NCBI GenBank assembly: GCA_910583525.1
Contig: CAJTXL010000006.1
Location: 46,654-110,653 of the forward strand
Origin: an uncultured Muribaculaceae bacterium
Lineage (GTDB): Bacteria; Bacteroidota; Bacteroidia; Bacteroidales; Muribaculaceae
Direction: 5' to 3'
Length of the DNA stretch: 64,000 nucleotides
The notes under the pieces were generated by a model. That model searched no databases, was not told where the DNA came from, and saw only the letters and a list, made by a program, of their open reading frames with translations. Every line of letters starts with the position of its first letter. The stretch's first letter is position 1. Positions 33,810-43,224 of this stretch are shown in pieces. The position numbers and the translations under genes were made by a program.

Positions 33810-36021
33810 CGTATCTTACATTGATTTTATGCAGAAGTTCAGCCGACGAAGCCCCTACGGAAAAGACATATTTGCCGGGGACAATGCGCTCGGATGCCGT
33901 CTCCTCATCATAATAGGCCAGCACCGAGACAGGGACATCTATCGACACGGAACGTGTCTCTCCGGGCAACAAATCTACTTTGGCGAAACCGGCCAATTTC
34001 TTAGCCTCTCTCACAAGGCCTTTCACTTTGGGTGCAGAGACATATATCTGCACCGTTTCCGCGCCTTTTAGCGAACCGATGTTTGAAACATCCATCGTGA
34101 ATGTATATATGCTGTCGGTCCGGCTGACCGTGGGAGTGCCGATGTCGAACCGGGTGTAGCTAAGTCCGTAGCCGAACGGGAACTGCACAGGGATTTTCTT
34201 GGTGTCATACCATCGGTACCCTATAAGGATGTCTTCGTCGTAGTATATGTCGGAGATGTGGCTGTCGGCACGCTGTATGCCGGGATAACGGCGTCCGTCG
34301 CCCCATGTGGGAGTGTCTTCCAAACGATAAGGTATGGTAAACGGCAGTTTTCCCGACGGATTGACGGTACCCGTAAGCACGTCGGCAAGGCTGTTGCCGG
34401 CCTCACTGCCGAGATACCAGTCCTGTACTATCGCGGCGACCTTTCCGGCCCAAGGCATCGCAACAGGATTTCCCGATATATTGACTACCACGATATTCGG
34501 GTTCGCATCGGCGAGCGCTTCTATCAGAGCATCCTGTCCATACGGCAGATTGAGCGACAGACGGTCTCTGTCCTCGCAATCCTGATGCTCTTCTTTGTTG
34601 AGGCCACCTACGAAAATCACCAAATCGGCATTTCGCGCCTTCTCGACAGCATCGGCGACAAGGGCCGCGCTGTCGCGCCGTTCCGACAGAAGTTCGAAAT
34701 CACGCGACTTGACATTGTTGTATATCACCCCACCGGCACCTATGTATCCGCGCTCCCAAGCGACTTCGGCCTTTCCTTGCAGAGCTTCGCTCAGACCCTG
34801 CAAAGGCGATATTTCTTTCTGCGCCTTCAACGATGACGAACCGCCCCCGATTGTCAGCATCTTGACGGCATTCTCGCCCACAAGCAGCACTTTACGGACA
34901 TTTTCGGCTATAGGAAGCACCCCGTCGTTTTTAAGAAGAACGATGCCTTCTGCGCCTATGCGGCGTGCCGTGGCGTAGTGCTCGGGGCATGTAAAGCGCC
35001 CTTTCCAATGCGACGGAGCCATGGACGTACGGAAAATGGTGCGAAGCACGCGGCGGACATGGTCGTCCAACTCCTCTACCGAGGCTCTTCCGTCTCGCAG
35101 GCGTTCAAGATATGGGTTTGCCATATGGTATGTGTCGTAGGCGTTCATGTTTGCCGTGAGGCCGTCGGTACCGGTACCCATCTCCAGGTCAAGACCGCCG
35201 TCGATTACCAAATCGGTGTTGTGCACGCCGCCCCAGTCGCTGACGGTTATGCCGTCGAAATCCCAGTCGCCTTTCAGTATCTCTTTAATCAGCCGCGGAT
35301 TTTCGCACGCATGCCGGTTTTCAAAGAGATTATACGATGGCATCACCGCCCAGGCGCCCCCTTCAACCACTCCGGCCTTGAATGCCGACAGATATATCTC
35401 GAAGAGGGCACGGTCGCTCACGTGCACATCGCATGTGTTGCGGTTGAGTTCGTTGTTGTTGAGGGCAAAATGTTTGAGGCAGGCAGCCACATTGTTGCTC
35501 TGCACGCCTTCGATATACGGCACCGCCATCTTTGATGCCAGCAGAGGGTCTTCGCCCAGGTATTCAAAATTTCTTCCGTTGAGCGGCGTGCGCAACATGT
35601 TCACTCCCGGTGCAAGAAGTACATCTTTGCCACGGTATCTGGCTTCTTCGCCTATTGCACGGCCATATTCACGGGCCAGTTCGGGGCGCCATGTAGCGGC
35701 AAGGCATGTCAGAGCCGGAAAAGCCGTACACGAATCGTTGGTCCAACCGGCATTGTCCCAATTGTCCCAAAAAACCTCACCGCGTATTCCGTGAGGGCCG
35801 TCGGCACACCATAATTCCGGTATTCCGAGACGCGGCACACCTGCCGACGAGAACTTCGATTGGGCATGGAGCATCTTCACCTTTTCTTCAAGAGTCATGC
35901 GCCCAAGGGCGTCTTCGACCCGTTCTTCCAACGGAGCCGTAAAATCGAGATACTTAGGAGTTCCCTGAGCAAAGGCGCCAAGCGCCAAGGCACAAGAAAC
36001 AATGGCTACAACTATTTTCAT
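33799..36021 (-). CDS. Glycoside hydrolase family 3 enzyme
   Basis: With ATG 36021 the protein has 740 residues and a signal peptide (MKIVVAIVSCALALGAFAQ). An ATG at 36075 would bury the signal peptide. The GH3 N-terminal TIM barrel shows RLGIPELWCADGPHGIRG, a conserved KHF (183-185, as the substrate-binding KH) and the nucleophile loop ITVSDWGG with Asp262. The second alpha/beta domain follows, then a fibronectin-III-like C-terminal domain. GH3 members in such loci are mostly beta-glucosidases or beta-xylosidases working in the periplasm on oligosaccharides. The exact sugar cannot be read. It overlaps the esterase gene by 11 bases. Confidence 0.92.
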   Translation of the reverse strand: MKIVVAIVSCALALGAFAQGTPKYLDFTAPLEERVEDALGRMTLEEKVKMLHAQSKFSSAGVPRLGIPELWCADGPHGIRGEVFWDNWDNAGWTNDSCTAFPALTCLAATWRPELAREYGRAIGEEARYRGKDVLLAPGVNMLRTPLNGRNFEYLGEDPLLASKMAVPYIEGVQSNNVAACLKHFALNNNELNRNTCDVHVSDRALFEIYLSAFKAGVVEGGAWAVMPSYNLFENRHACENPRLIKEILKGDWDFDGITVSDWGGVHNTDLVIDGGLDLEMGTGTDGLTANMNAYDTYHMANPYLERLRDGRASVEELDDHVRRVLRTIFRTSMAPSHWKGRFTCPEHYATARRIGAEGIVLLKNDGVLPIAENVRKVLLVGENAVKMLTIGGGSSSLKAQKEISPLQGLSEALQGKAEVAWERGYIGAGGVIYNNVKSRDFELLSERRDSAALVADAVEKARNADLVIFVGGLNKEEHQDCEDRDRLSLNLPYGQDALIEALADANPNIVVVNISGNPVAMPWAGKVAAIVQDWYLGSEAGNSLADVLTGTVNPSGKLPFTIPYRLEDTPTWGDGRRYPGIQRADSHISDIYYDEDILIGYRWYDTKKIPVQFPFGYGLSYTRFDIGTPTVSRTDSIYTFTMDVSNIGSLKGAETVQIYVSAPKVKGLVREAKKLAGFAKVDLLPGETRSVSIDVPVSVLAYYDEETASERIVPGKYVFSVGASSAELLHKINVRYDEK

Positions 36022-36109
36022 CCTTATATATAACTTTTCAAAAAAATGAGGATGAGGATTTTCGAGCTTCCCCACCCTCTCTGTGAAGTCTTTTATGTCA
36101 GAGCCAAAA

Positions 36110-37702
36110 CTATCTGATGAATACTTTCGAGACTTTATCGCCTTGACGTTTCAGGAAAACGCCCTGTGCCGGATTTTCGACACGTATTCCCTGAAGGTTG
36201 TAGTATACCGTAGCGGCTTCTTCTTCGGCAATGACACGGTCGATGCCGGTCGAGCTTGTGCCCGACACCGCCAATGTCCAATGTTCCAAGTCGAATGTAA
36301 GAGTATAGCTTCCGGCTTCTTCTACTTTCCAAACGTTGGTGTGGTCTGTCGAATAATCGAATTCGTCATTTTCAACAGCATACTTGCTTATCTTGCAGTC
36401 TTGTGTCGTAGGCACTATGAACGGAGCGCTCCAATTGGAAACAGGAGTAGCCTGTAGACTTCCGGCTGGCAGTTCACCGGAATACACGAACACATAGTCG
36501 GACTTTTTCTCGCAAGGAACGAGGCCGTTGATATTCCAACTGTTCACATCACCGATTAGATAGAGAGCATCGACAAGGATGGGGTTCTTTTCGGGCTCGC
36601 CATTGTAGACTGCAGCGATGGTCATATTTTTAATGTCTACCGTCAGAGTGTAGTTTCCTGCTGTGAGGACATTCCATTTGTAGTCGGGGTCGCCGGCAGT
36701 ATATTGCATGGTTTCGGCGCTTATGCCGTCGGCCGATACGTTGCAATTATCCGATGTAGGACGATAGAATGGCTGCGAGTAAGATTCATCTTTGACAGAG
36801 CAGATTTTGAACTCGCCTACCGATAGATTGCCGGTGTAGCTGTACTTGCCGAATTCACCCTTGACGGGAGCAAGCACCGAAACATTAGACCAATCCCAGC
36901 CGCCTTCGGTAGCACCGCCTATCATATATAATTCTGCCGGCAGATATTCTCCCAGATATTCCGCCGAAACGATATAGTCACTGAGATTGAAGGTTATGCG
37001 GTAGCTGCCTTCTTCTGCGACTTTCCACATATTGGTGTGGTCATACGATACTTCGAAGTCGCCGTCGGACACGCCCGTTTGGCTTATCGTGCTGTTATTT
37101 GAAACCGGCACGATAAAGGCCGCGCCCCAATTGCCGGGAGCAAAGCATGCCTGAAATGTTTCGTTCTCTTTGAGGCCGCCTTCCCACACGAAAACATAAT
37201 CAGAAGTTTTTTCGAGAGGGGTGGGGTTGTTGATGTCCCAGTTCGGCACGCCGAGCAGATATAGAGTCTCGGTTTCAATGGGTTCTTTTTCCGATTCGCC
37301 GAGATATTCTGCGGCAATAGTCAGCGCTTTGGTGTCTATGGTAATGGTGTATTTACCTGCTGTGGTCACCGTCCACTGGTCGTCGGGCGATGTTGTGTAC
37401 ACCACTTTATCGTTCGGCGTCACGCCATCTTCGCCTACAAAGCTTTCGGCCGTTTCAGGACGATAGAAAGGAGCGTCGAGGTTTTTCTCGGCACAAGCCT
37501 TGAACGTGCCCTTGACGAGGTCGCCCGTCCAGCTGTATTCGCTTTCACTTCCTTCGACGAGTGTAAGTTCAGATGCGTTGTCGAGGCTCCAGCCGCCGGC
37601 AGTAGCCGTGCCTATCATATAGAGCGAAGCCGGTTGTTCTTGAGCGAACGAGGTTCCGGCCGCGATTACGGCCATGAGAATTGTTTGGAAAAATTTTTTC
37701 AT
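36110..37702 (-). CDS. SusE/SusF-like carbohydrate-binding protein, four domains
   Basis: The 530-residue secreted protein has a signal peptide and four tandem ~115-residue domains of two alternating types. Type A opens with LYMIGTATAGGWSLD or LYMIGGATEGGWDW. Type B opens with LYLLGVPNWDINNPTPLEK or LYLIGDVNSWNINGL. These match the SusE/SusF starch-binding repeats. The last ~35 residues (VYYNLQGIRVENPAQGVFL and on) form a short C-terminal tail of a kind common in Bacteroidota exported proteins. Unlike its six-domain relative at 39212-41425 there is no lipobox, so it may be soluble or attached by its tail. It should hold the polysaccharide at the cell surface. Confidence 0.8.
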   Translation of the reverse strand: MKKFFQTILMAVIAAGTSFAQEQPASLYMIGTATAGGWSLDNASELTLVEGSESEYSWTGDLVKGTFKACAEKNLDAPFYRPETAESFVGEDGVTPNDKVVYTTSPDDQWTVTTAGKYTITIDTKALTIAAEYLGESEKEPIETETLYLLGVPNWDINNPTPLEKTSDYVFVWEGGLKENETFQACFAPGNWGAAFIVPVSNNSTISQTGVSDGDFEVSYDHTNMWKVAEEGSYRITFNLSDYIVSAEYLGEYLPAELYMIGGATEGGWDWSNVSVLAPVKGEFGKYSYTGNLSVGEFKICSVKDESYSQPFYRPTSDNCNVSADGISAETMQYTAGDPDYKWNVLTAGNYTLTVDIKNMTIAAVYNGEPEKNPILVDALYLIGDVNSWNINGLVPCEKKSDYVFVYSGELPAGSLQATPVSNWSAPFIVPTTQDCKISKYAVENDEFDYSTDHTNVWKVEEAGSYTLTFDLEHWTLAVSGTSSTGIDRVIAEEEAATVYYNLQGIRVENPAQGVFLKRQGDKVSKVFIR

Positions 37703-37713
37703 TTAAGTATTGT

Positions 37714-39141
37714 TTATTTGGTTAACTTAACGATTTTGCATGCGTGTGCCGGTAGATTTACCGATAACGATGTGGCAGTTCCTTCATCGGCATGCTTCCA
37801 CAAATCGCGGACTTTCCAGGAGCCGTCGATGCCGAGGGTTTTGAAATCGACGTTGAACGACATGGCACTGTCGTCGCGGTTGAACAGCCCCACGACATAA
37901 CTGCCGTCTGTCATCTGCCCGTACCATATCTGGCTGTCGCGGCTGTTGAGGACATCGCTCAAAGGCTTTCCGACAAAGCCGTCGGCATTCAGCGCCAAGA
38001 GTTCGGTGTTAGTGTAGAATTTGGTGTTGTCGCCGATTGTATTGTACTGGTCGGCAATAGACACCGGACCTCCGGCCATGAGCTGCAGCGAAACCACCGA
38101 TTCTTTTTCGGCGTCGGTATTGAACGTGTTAAGGCGTATGAAATCACCGTCGAGCAGCACTTTGCCACGTCCTGAAATATGCGACCAATATACGAAGCCG
38201 TCGAACATATTGAGGCAGTTAGGCCATGTAGTGTACGATTTTCCGCGTTCGTTGTCGGAATAATGCCCCCAACCGCCATTTGCTGTGTCTGACACAATGC
38301 GCACCATGTTGCCGCAGAGTTTCTCGATTTCGGCATCGTAGTAAAGATGAGGCATCACAAGCGAGATGTAGATATTGTACTTTTTCGCATTTTCGGCGAT
38401 ATAGGTCAGTGCCCTCACATAGGCCTCACGACCGTAGCCGCGGCCTATCGGCCCCATGTTGCGGTCTTTGCCGTCTTCGTACCACGAAAGGAAATCGACG
38501 CGGATGTAGTCGATGCCGAGGTCGGCATAGTATTTAAAGAAACCGTCGATATATTCCTTTGCTCCCGGATATGTGGCAACTACCCATTGGAAGCCCCACA
38601 TGTCGGGGGTATCGGGGTTCAGGACCTCGCTTTTGAGGTCCCACCGCAGGTCGCCTACTTTGTAATCGGTACCCGGGATTTTTGTATCGCCCGGAGCATG
38701 AATCCAGAGGGGATTGTCGTATATGCCCACTTTCAGGCCCTTGGCCTTGCACATGTCCACGAGTTCTTTGATAGACATCGAACCGTAGTGTGTCATATAC
38801 GGAGAGCCGTTTTTACAGTTTTGCGTGATAAATCCGTCGGTGCACACCATGTCGTAGCCGTAGGGCTTGAGGTCTTTGGCGAGCCAGTCGGTTATTTTTT
38901 CCCACTGTTCGGCGTTGATGTCCATGTCTTCGTTCTTCACACCGTTAATCGACGCCAAGTGACAATACTCGTATACGCTCCAGTAAAGCGGTGCTTTTTT
39001 ATTATGGATGTCTTCGATTTCGGGGAGCTCGGGCAATTCGAATTTCTGAGGCCGGCGCATCTCTATAGTATCGGTGCAGCCCGCGAGAGCAACGACAGCG
39101 AGAGCGGAAGCCAATATGCTCATTGATTTCATTTTTATCAT
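37714..39141 (-). CDS. GH27-like (clan GH-D) alpha-glycosidase lipoprotein
   Basis: The 475-residue lipoprotein (lipobox ALAGC; a start at ATG 39132 is equally good) carries a clan-D TIM barrel. GYDMVCTDGFI, then CKAKGLKVGIYDNPLW, then IDYIRVDFLSWYEDG with the likely nucleophile Asp, and MVRIVSDTANGGWG with the likely acid/base Asp. A beta-sandwich tail ends the protein. Clan GH-D includes alpha-galactosidases, alpha-N-acetylgalactosaminidases and isomaltodextranases, and the sequence here is not a plain alpha-galactosidase. With a SusB-type alpha-glucosidase in the same locus an isomalto-type activity is one option. It lies behind an intercistronic hairpin. Confidence 0.75.
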   Translation of the reverse strand: MIKMKSMSILASALAVVALAGCTDTIEMRRPQKFELPELPEIEDIHNKKAPLYWSVYEYCHLASINGVKNEDMDINAEQWEKITDWLAKDLKPYGYDMVCTDGFITQNCKNGSPYMTHYGSMSIKELVDMCKAKGLKVGIYDNPLWIHAPGDTKIPGTDYKVGDLRWDLKSEVLNPDTPDMWGFQWVVATYPGAKEYIDGFFKYYADLGIDYIRVDFLSWYEDGKDRNMGPIGRGYGREAYVRALTYIAENAKKYNIYISLVMPHLYYDAEIEKLCGNMVRIVSDTANGGWGHYSDNERGKSYTTWPNCLNMFDGFVYWSHISGRGKVLLDGDFIRLNTFNTDAEKESVVSLQLMAGGPVSIADQYNTIGDNTKFYTNTELLALNADGFVGKPLSDVLNSRDSQIWYGQMTDGSYVVGLFNRDDSAMSFNVDFKTLGIDGSWKVRDLWKHADEGTATSLSVNLPAHACKIVKLTK

Positions 39142-39168
39142 GTTTTTCGCAATATTAAGAGGATGTTT

Positions 39169-39202
39169 GGCAACTGTTCAGCAGACACGCTGAACAGTTG
39201 CC
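39169..39202 (-). promoter_or_regulatory. Perfect intercistronic hairpin
   Basis: A 14-bp perfect inverted repeat (GGCAACTGTTCAGC with GCTGAACAGTTGCC) with a 6-nt loop lies between the six-domain SusE/F gene and the GH27-like gene. It has no T tract behind it on the minus strand. It may trim or stabilise the susCDE part of the mRNA so that binding proteins are made in excess over enzymes. Confidence 0.7.
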
Positions 39203-39211
39203 TGAATTTGT

Positions 39212-41425
39212 TTATTGACCCAGATACTCGGCATTTACCGTCCAGGCGCTAAGGTCGAATGTGAGGCGGTAGTTCCCGGCATCTTCTACCTGCCACATGT
39301 TGGTGTGGTCGGGCGAGTAGTCGAAGTCGGCGGACTCGACACCGGCTTTGTTTATCTTGCAGCCATTTGATACCGGTAAGATAAAGGCCGCGCCCCAGTC
39401 GCCGGGAGTCAGGCATACCTGTAGGGGTCCTTGATTGAGAGCGCCCTCATAGACAAACACGTAATCGGATTTCTTCTCCATCGGTACGGGGTTGCCTATA
39501 TCCCAGCTGTTGGGAGAGGCGTCACCGAGTATGTATAGGGCTTCGGTCGCTATCGGCCGTTTGCCGGGGTCGCCGAGATATTCGGTAGCTATTGTCATCT
39601 TTTCGATGTCGATTGTAATGGTGTAGTTGCCTGCGGTAACGACGTTCCATTGGTCATCGGGCGAAGTGGTGTACACCACGTCGGTTGCAGTGATGCCGGT
39701 TTCGGAAACATAGCATGTGGCAGACGACGGGCGGTAGAAGGGCGCATCGAAGTCTTTGACAGAGCAAGCCTTGAAGGTGCCTTTCGAGAGGTAGCCTGTC
39801 CATGTGTACTCGCCTTTATGCCCGGCCACAGGCGAAAGTTCGGTGGCCTTGTCAAGGCTCCAAACGCCGTCGGTCGCCGTACCAATCATGTAAAGCGGAG
39901 CAACGGGTTCGCCACCGTCGAGGTTCTCGACGGCCAAGGTCCACTTGCCGAGGTCGAAGGTGAGACGGTAGTTTCCGGCTTCTTCTACCTGCCACATGTT
40001 GGTATGGTCTACGAGATAGTCAAGTTCGCCGTTCTCTACACCGGCTTTATTTATCTTGCAGCCATTGACTGTGGGCAGTATGAACGGAACGTTCCAGTCG
40101 CCTGCGACAGCGGTTGCCTGCAGGGCGCCCGTAAACAGCTTGCCTTCGTATACGAACACATAGTCTGATTTCTTTTCCAAGGGGGTTGGGTTGTTGATAT
40201 CCCAGTTGCCGGGAGCGGCATCGCCAAGTATATACAGCACGTCGGTAGATATCGGGCGTTTGCCGGGGTCGCCGAGGAATTCGGCAGCGATTGTCATCTT
40301 ATCTATATTGATTGTGATGGTGTAGTTGCCTGCGGTAACGACGTTCCATTGGTCATCGGGCGATGTGGTGTACACCACGTCGGTAGCCGTGATGCCGGTT
40401 TCGGAAACATAGCATGTGGCCGACGACGGGCGGTAGAAGGGCGCATCGAAGTCTTTGACAGTGCTGGCCTTGAAAGTGCCTTTCGACAGATAGCCCGTCC
40501 AGGTATACTCTCCTTCGACACCGTTGACAGCGGTCATTTCGGTGGCCCTGTCGAGGCTCCATCCGCCTTCGGTGGCCGAGCCTACCATATACAGCTTCTC
40601 AAGGGAGTAGTCGCCCAGATATTCGGTCGAGATTGTCCAATGCTCAAGGTCGAATGTGAGACGGTAGCGTCCGGCCTCTTCAACCTGCCACATGTTGTTG
40701 TGGTTTATCGAATAGTTGAACTGCTCGGCCTCTATGCCGGTTTTGCCTATCTTGCTGTCGGCTGTCATGGGCAGGATGAATGCCGGAGCCCAGTCGCCGG
40801 GTGTCAGCAGAGCCTGAAGTGCGCCTTCGCTGAGGCCTCCCTCATAGACAAAGACATATTTGGATTTTTTCTCAAGGGGTGTCGGGCTCTCGATGTTCCA
40901 CCACGACGGCGTAGCGTCGCCTATGATATACAGAGCCTCGGTTTCGATGGGAACGATTTCGGGAGCATCGGGCTCGCGCAGCCATGTGGCGCTCATTGTG
41001 CGGTGGCGCAAGTCGAAGCGCAAGTTGTACACACCGGCCTCCACAACGTTCCATTTGTCGTCGGGGTCGCCGGCGTGCATCTTGAACGAAGCATCGACGA
41101 TAGGCTCCTTGCCGATTTCCGTGCCGGCGGCGAGCGGACGGATGAAGGGCACATCCCAAGTGCCGGTAGCCGTGCAGAGCTTCAATTCGCCTACGTTGAG
41201 GTTACCCTCATATGTGAACAGCAGAGGGTCTTCGTCGGATGCCGTCATGGGTGTCGGCGAAACGATGTCCCACCCCTTTGGAGTGGCGTCGCCCACCATA
41301 TAGAGGACAGATGTCTTGATTGGCAAATCGTCCTCGATTATAATCAGGTCCTTTTCGCCCTCGCAGCCTGACAGCGAGCACATGAGCGGAAAAGCCAGCG
41401 TGTATAATATATTCTGTATTTTCAT
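39212..41425 (-). CDS. SusE/SusF-like surface lipoprotein, six domains
   Basis: The 737-residue lipoprotein (lipobox CSLSGC) has six tandem ~115-residue SusE/F-type domains beginning at about residues 40, 160, 280, 395, 515 and 625. Types alternate: domains 3 and 5 open with LYMVGSATEGGWSLD or LYMIGTATDGVWSLD, domains 4 and 6 with LYILGDA and a NPTPLEKKS or NPVPMEKKS block. Classical SusE/F have three or four domains. Aromatic positions (W in each opening, NMWQVEEAG) suit ring stacking on glucan. The protein would sit on the cell surface next to SusCD and hold the substrate. It is the third gene of the minus arm. Confidence 0.87.
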   Translation of the reverse strand: MKIQNILYTLAFPLMCSLSGCEGEKDLIIIEDDLPIKTSVLYMVGDATPKGWDIVSPTPMTASDEDPLLFTYEGNLNVGELKLCTATGTWDVPFIRPLAAGTEIGKEPIVDASFKMHAGDPDDKWNVVEAGVYNLRFDLRHRTMSATWLREPDAPEIVPIETEALYIIGDATPSWWNIESPTPLEKKSKYVFVYEGGLSEGALQALLTPGDWAPAFILPMTADSKIGKTGIEAEQFNYSINHNNMWQVEEAGRYRLTFDLEHWTISTEYLGDYSLEKLYMVGSATEGGWSLDRATEMTAVNGVEGEYTWTGYLSKGTFKASTVKDFDAPFYRPSSATCYVSETGITATDVVYTTSPDDQWNVVTAGNYTITINIDKMTIAAEFLGDPGKRPISTDVLYILGDAAPGNWDINNPTPLEKKSDYVFVYEGKLFTGALQATAVAGDWNVPFILPTVNGCKINKAGVENGELDYLVDHTNMWQVEEAGNYRLTFDLGKWTLAVENLDGGEPVAPLYMIGTATDGVWSLDKATELSPVAGHKGEYTWTGYLSKGTFKACSVKDFDAPFYRPSSATCYVSETGITATDVVYTTSPDDQWNVVTAGNYTITIDIEKMTIATEYLGDPGKRPIATEALYILGDASPNSWDIGNPVPMEKKSDYVFVYEGALNQGPLQVCLTPGDWGAAFILPVSNGCKINKAGVESADFDYSPDHTNMWQVEDAGNYRLTFDLSAWTVNAEYLGQ
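39621..40463 (-). repeat. Near-identical internal repeat in SusE/F-like gene
   Basis: About 140 bases at 39621-39763 recur at 40320-40463 with few changes, 699 bases apart (233 codons, two domains). The identity is at DNA level, which points to a recent domain-pair duplication or ongoing gene conversion. Confidence 0.8.
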
Positions 41426-41475
41426 GATTGTTAATTAAGAGGGTCGTACAATTTGTACAGTTAAATGATTGTGGC

Positions 41476-43206
41476 TTATCGTCCGTAACCCGGATTTTGC
41501 TGCAGTATGGAGTTGGCATTCAGAACCGAGCGGACAATGGGGAAGATAGCCGTGTGGTTGTCGGCGTCGGGCAATTTGTCCCACCAGCGGCCGGTATTGA
41601 ACTTGCCGAAGCGCACCAGGTCGATGCGGCGACGGCTTTCGGCGAAGAATTCGCGTCCCCACTCGGCCAGCATCTCGCTTTCGTTGAATTTGACTTTTCC
41701 TTCGGGCGCATACAGGACTTCGTCGAGCTTGTCGGCCGGATAGTTGCGGCGCCGTACCTGATTGAGGAGTTTGGCTGCCCCCGGCATGTCGCCGGCACGC
41801 ATCTTGCACTCTGCCAGAGAGTATATTATCTCCGGAAGACGTATCTCGGTGTAGTCGCTCTCGAGCTGCTCGGGGTCGTCGTCGCTCAAAAGAGGATATT
41901 TCACAAAGTGCCATCCCGAGTTGTGGTCGCCGGTGCGGAGTATACTTGTCTTGTCGCCGGGCCATTTCTCCGGGTCAAGGCCCTGGAAGGTGCCAACGGC
42001 GTCTCTTATATAGAGGTCGTAAGGCTGTTCGGGCGCGCGCAGACGGGTCATTGCGCCGGTGTTGCGGTCTTTGTATTCAAGATACCCGAAAAGGAACATT
42101 CCCTCGCGGCGGCTGTTGCCGAGGTTTGTGTAGAACTTCATGCGTTCGTCGCCGGGATATTTCCTGAAGTTCTGTACCGGCATGCCAAGCTCGTAGCTAT
42201 AGAGGTTTCCGTCGAGGTCGTAGCTCGGAGATGCCGCATATTTGCAGTTGTGGTTCAGGCCAGATTTGTTGTCATCGAGGAACCAAGCCGCATTGGCAGG
42301 CACGGTCCAGGCATATGTGTTGTAGTCATAATGCCAGTGCGAATAGCCTTTTGCGCCCGAGAAGCCGAAAATGACTTCATCGCAATTGTCGTTGTCGTAG
42401 TCGAAAGCGGCATCCCAACGGTCGGCCACCTCATAGGCGCCATATTTGCCTCCTATTATATCCTCTGCTATTCTTGCGCAGTCGGCGTAGCGGTCTTCAC
42501 CTATATATACTTCGGCATTGAGATAGAGCCTTACGAGCAGCGATGCGGCTGCGGCCTGCGTCCACTGGCCCTGTATGGGCGAGTTTGTGCCAAGTGCGTC
42601 TTTGGTTATAAGCAGGCTGAGGTTGTTTTTAAGTTCTTCTTCGATGAACTTGAAGGTCTCTTCGGGCTTGGCCTGAGGGTTGTTCGGACGGTCGCTGTAT
42701 GTTGTCACCAGAGGGACGTTGCGGAACTCGTCGAGCAATCTTATATAGAACCATGCACGGAGAATGCGGCACTGCGCCGTCAGGTTGTCGAACTCAGCCT
42801 GGCTGAAGCCGAATTGCTCGGGCGAGAACCTGCTCAGGTCTTCAATAACCAGGTTGCACTGCATGATGCCCTGGAAGCAGCCGTTCCATTCGTCGCGGGC
42901 TTCCACAAAGTCGTCGACAGTCCAGGTGTGATAGTGAAGCCGCTCCCAGCATCCGCCGTCGTAGAACCAGCCGTCGCGGGTGGGCGTGATGAGCTGGTCG
43001 GCCGGAAGCTCGTTGAGGATATGTCGGTTGCAGATGCTCCAGTAGGCATGCTCAAACGGACGGAAGACAGCCCTGATGACATCCATCTTCGTGTTGTAGT
43101 AGTTGTCGGAGCCCACCTGGTCGTATAGTGTTTCGTCGAGGTCGGTACAGCTGCCAAAGGCCAAAACCGACATGGAGGCTATGATGATGTTTTTCAAGAA
43201 TTTCAT
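41476..43206 (-). CDS. SusD/RagB family glycan-binding lipoprotein
   Basis: The 576-residue lipoprotein (lipobox AFGSC) has the SusD layout: a C-terminal SusD domain ending in the usual RIDLVRFGKFNTGRWWDK and an N-terminal SusD-like domain with the TPR-like helices (ILRAWFYIRLLDEFRNVPLV). It forms the lid on the SusC channel and binds incoming oligosaccharide at the surface. FAESRRRIDLVRFGKF is the strongest signature. It follows susC by 18 bases, the invariable order for this pair. The ligand is not predictable from sequence alone. Confidence 0.95.
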   Translation of the reverse strand: MKFLKNIIIASMSVLAFGSCTDLDETLYDQVGSDNYYNTKMDVIRAVFRPFEHAYWSICNRHILNELPADQLITPTRDGWFYDGGCWERLHYHTWTVDDFVEARDEWNGCFQGIMQCNLVIEDLSRFSPEQFGFSQAEFDNLTAQCRILRAWFYIRLLDEFRNVPLVTTYSDRPNNPQAKPEETFKFIEEELKNNLSLLITKDALGTNSPIQGQWTQAAAASLLVRLYLNAEVYIGEDRYADCARIAEDIIGGKYGAYEVADRWDAAFDYDNDNCDEVIFGFSGAKGYSHWHYDYNTYAWTVPANAAWFLDDNKSGLNHNCKYAASPSYDLDGNLYSYELGMPVQNFRKYPGDERMKFYTNLGNSRREGMFLFGYLEYKDRNTGAMTRLRAPEQPYDLYIRDAVGTFQGLDPEKWPGDKTSILRTGDHNSGWHFVKYPLLSDDDPEQLESDYTEIRLPEIIYSLAECKMRAGDMPGAAKLLNQVRRRNYPADKLDEVLYAPEGKVKFNESEMLAEWGREFFAESRRRIDLVRFGKFNTGRWWDKLPDADNHTAIFPIVRSVLNANSILQQNPGYGR

Positions 43207-43224
43207 TTCCAGATTATTTATAGA

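Noticed and set aside
41428..43128. 566-residue open frame on the plus strand
   Set aside because: Antisense shadow of susD. The Val/Ala/Glu-rich text shows no domain.
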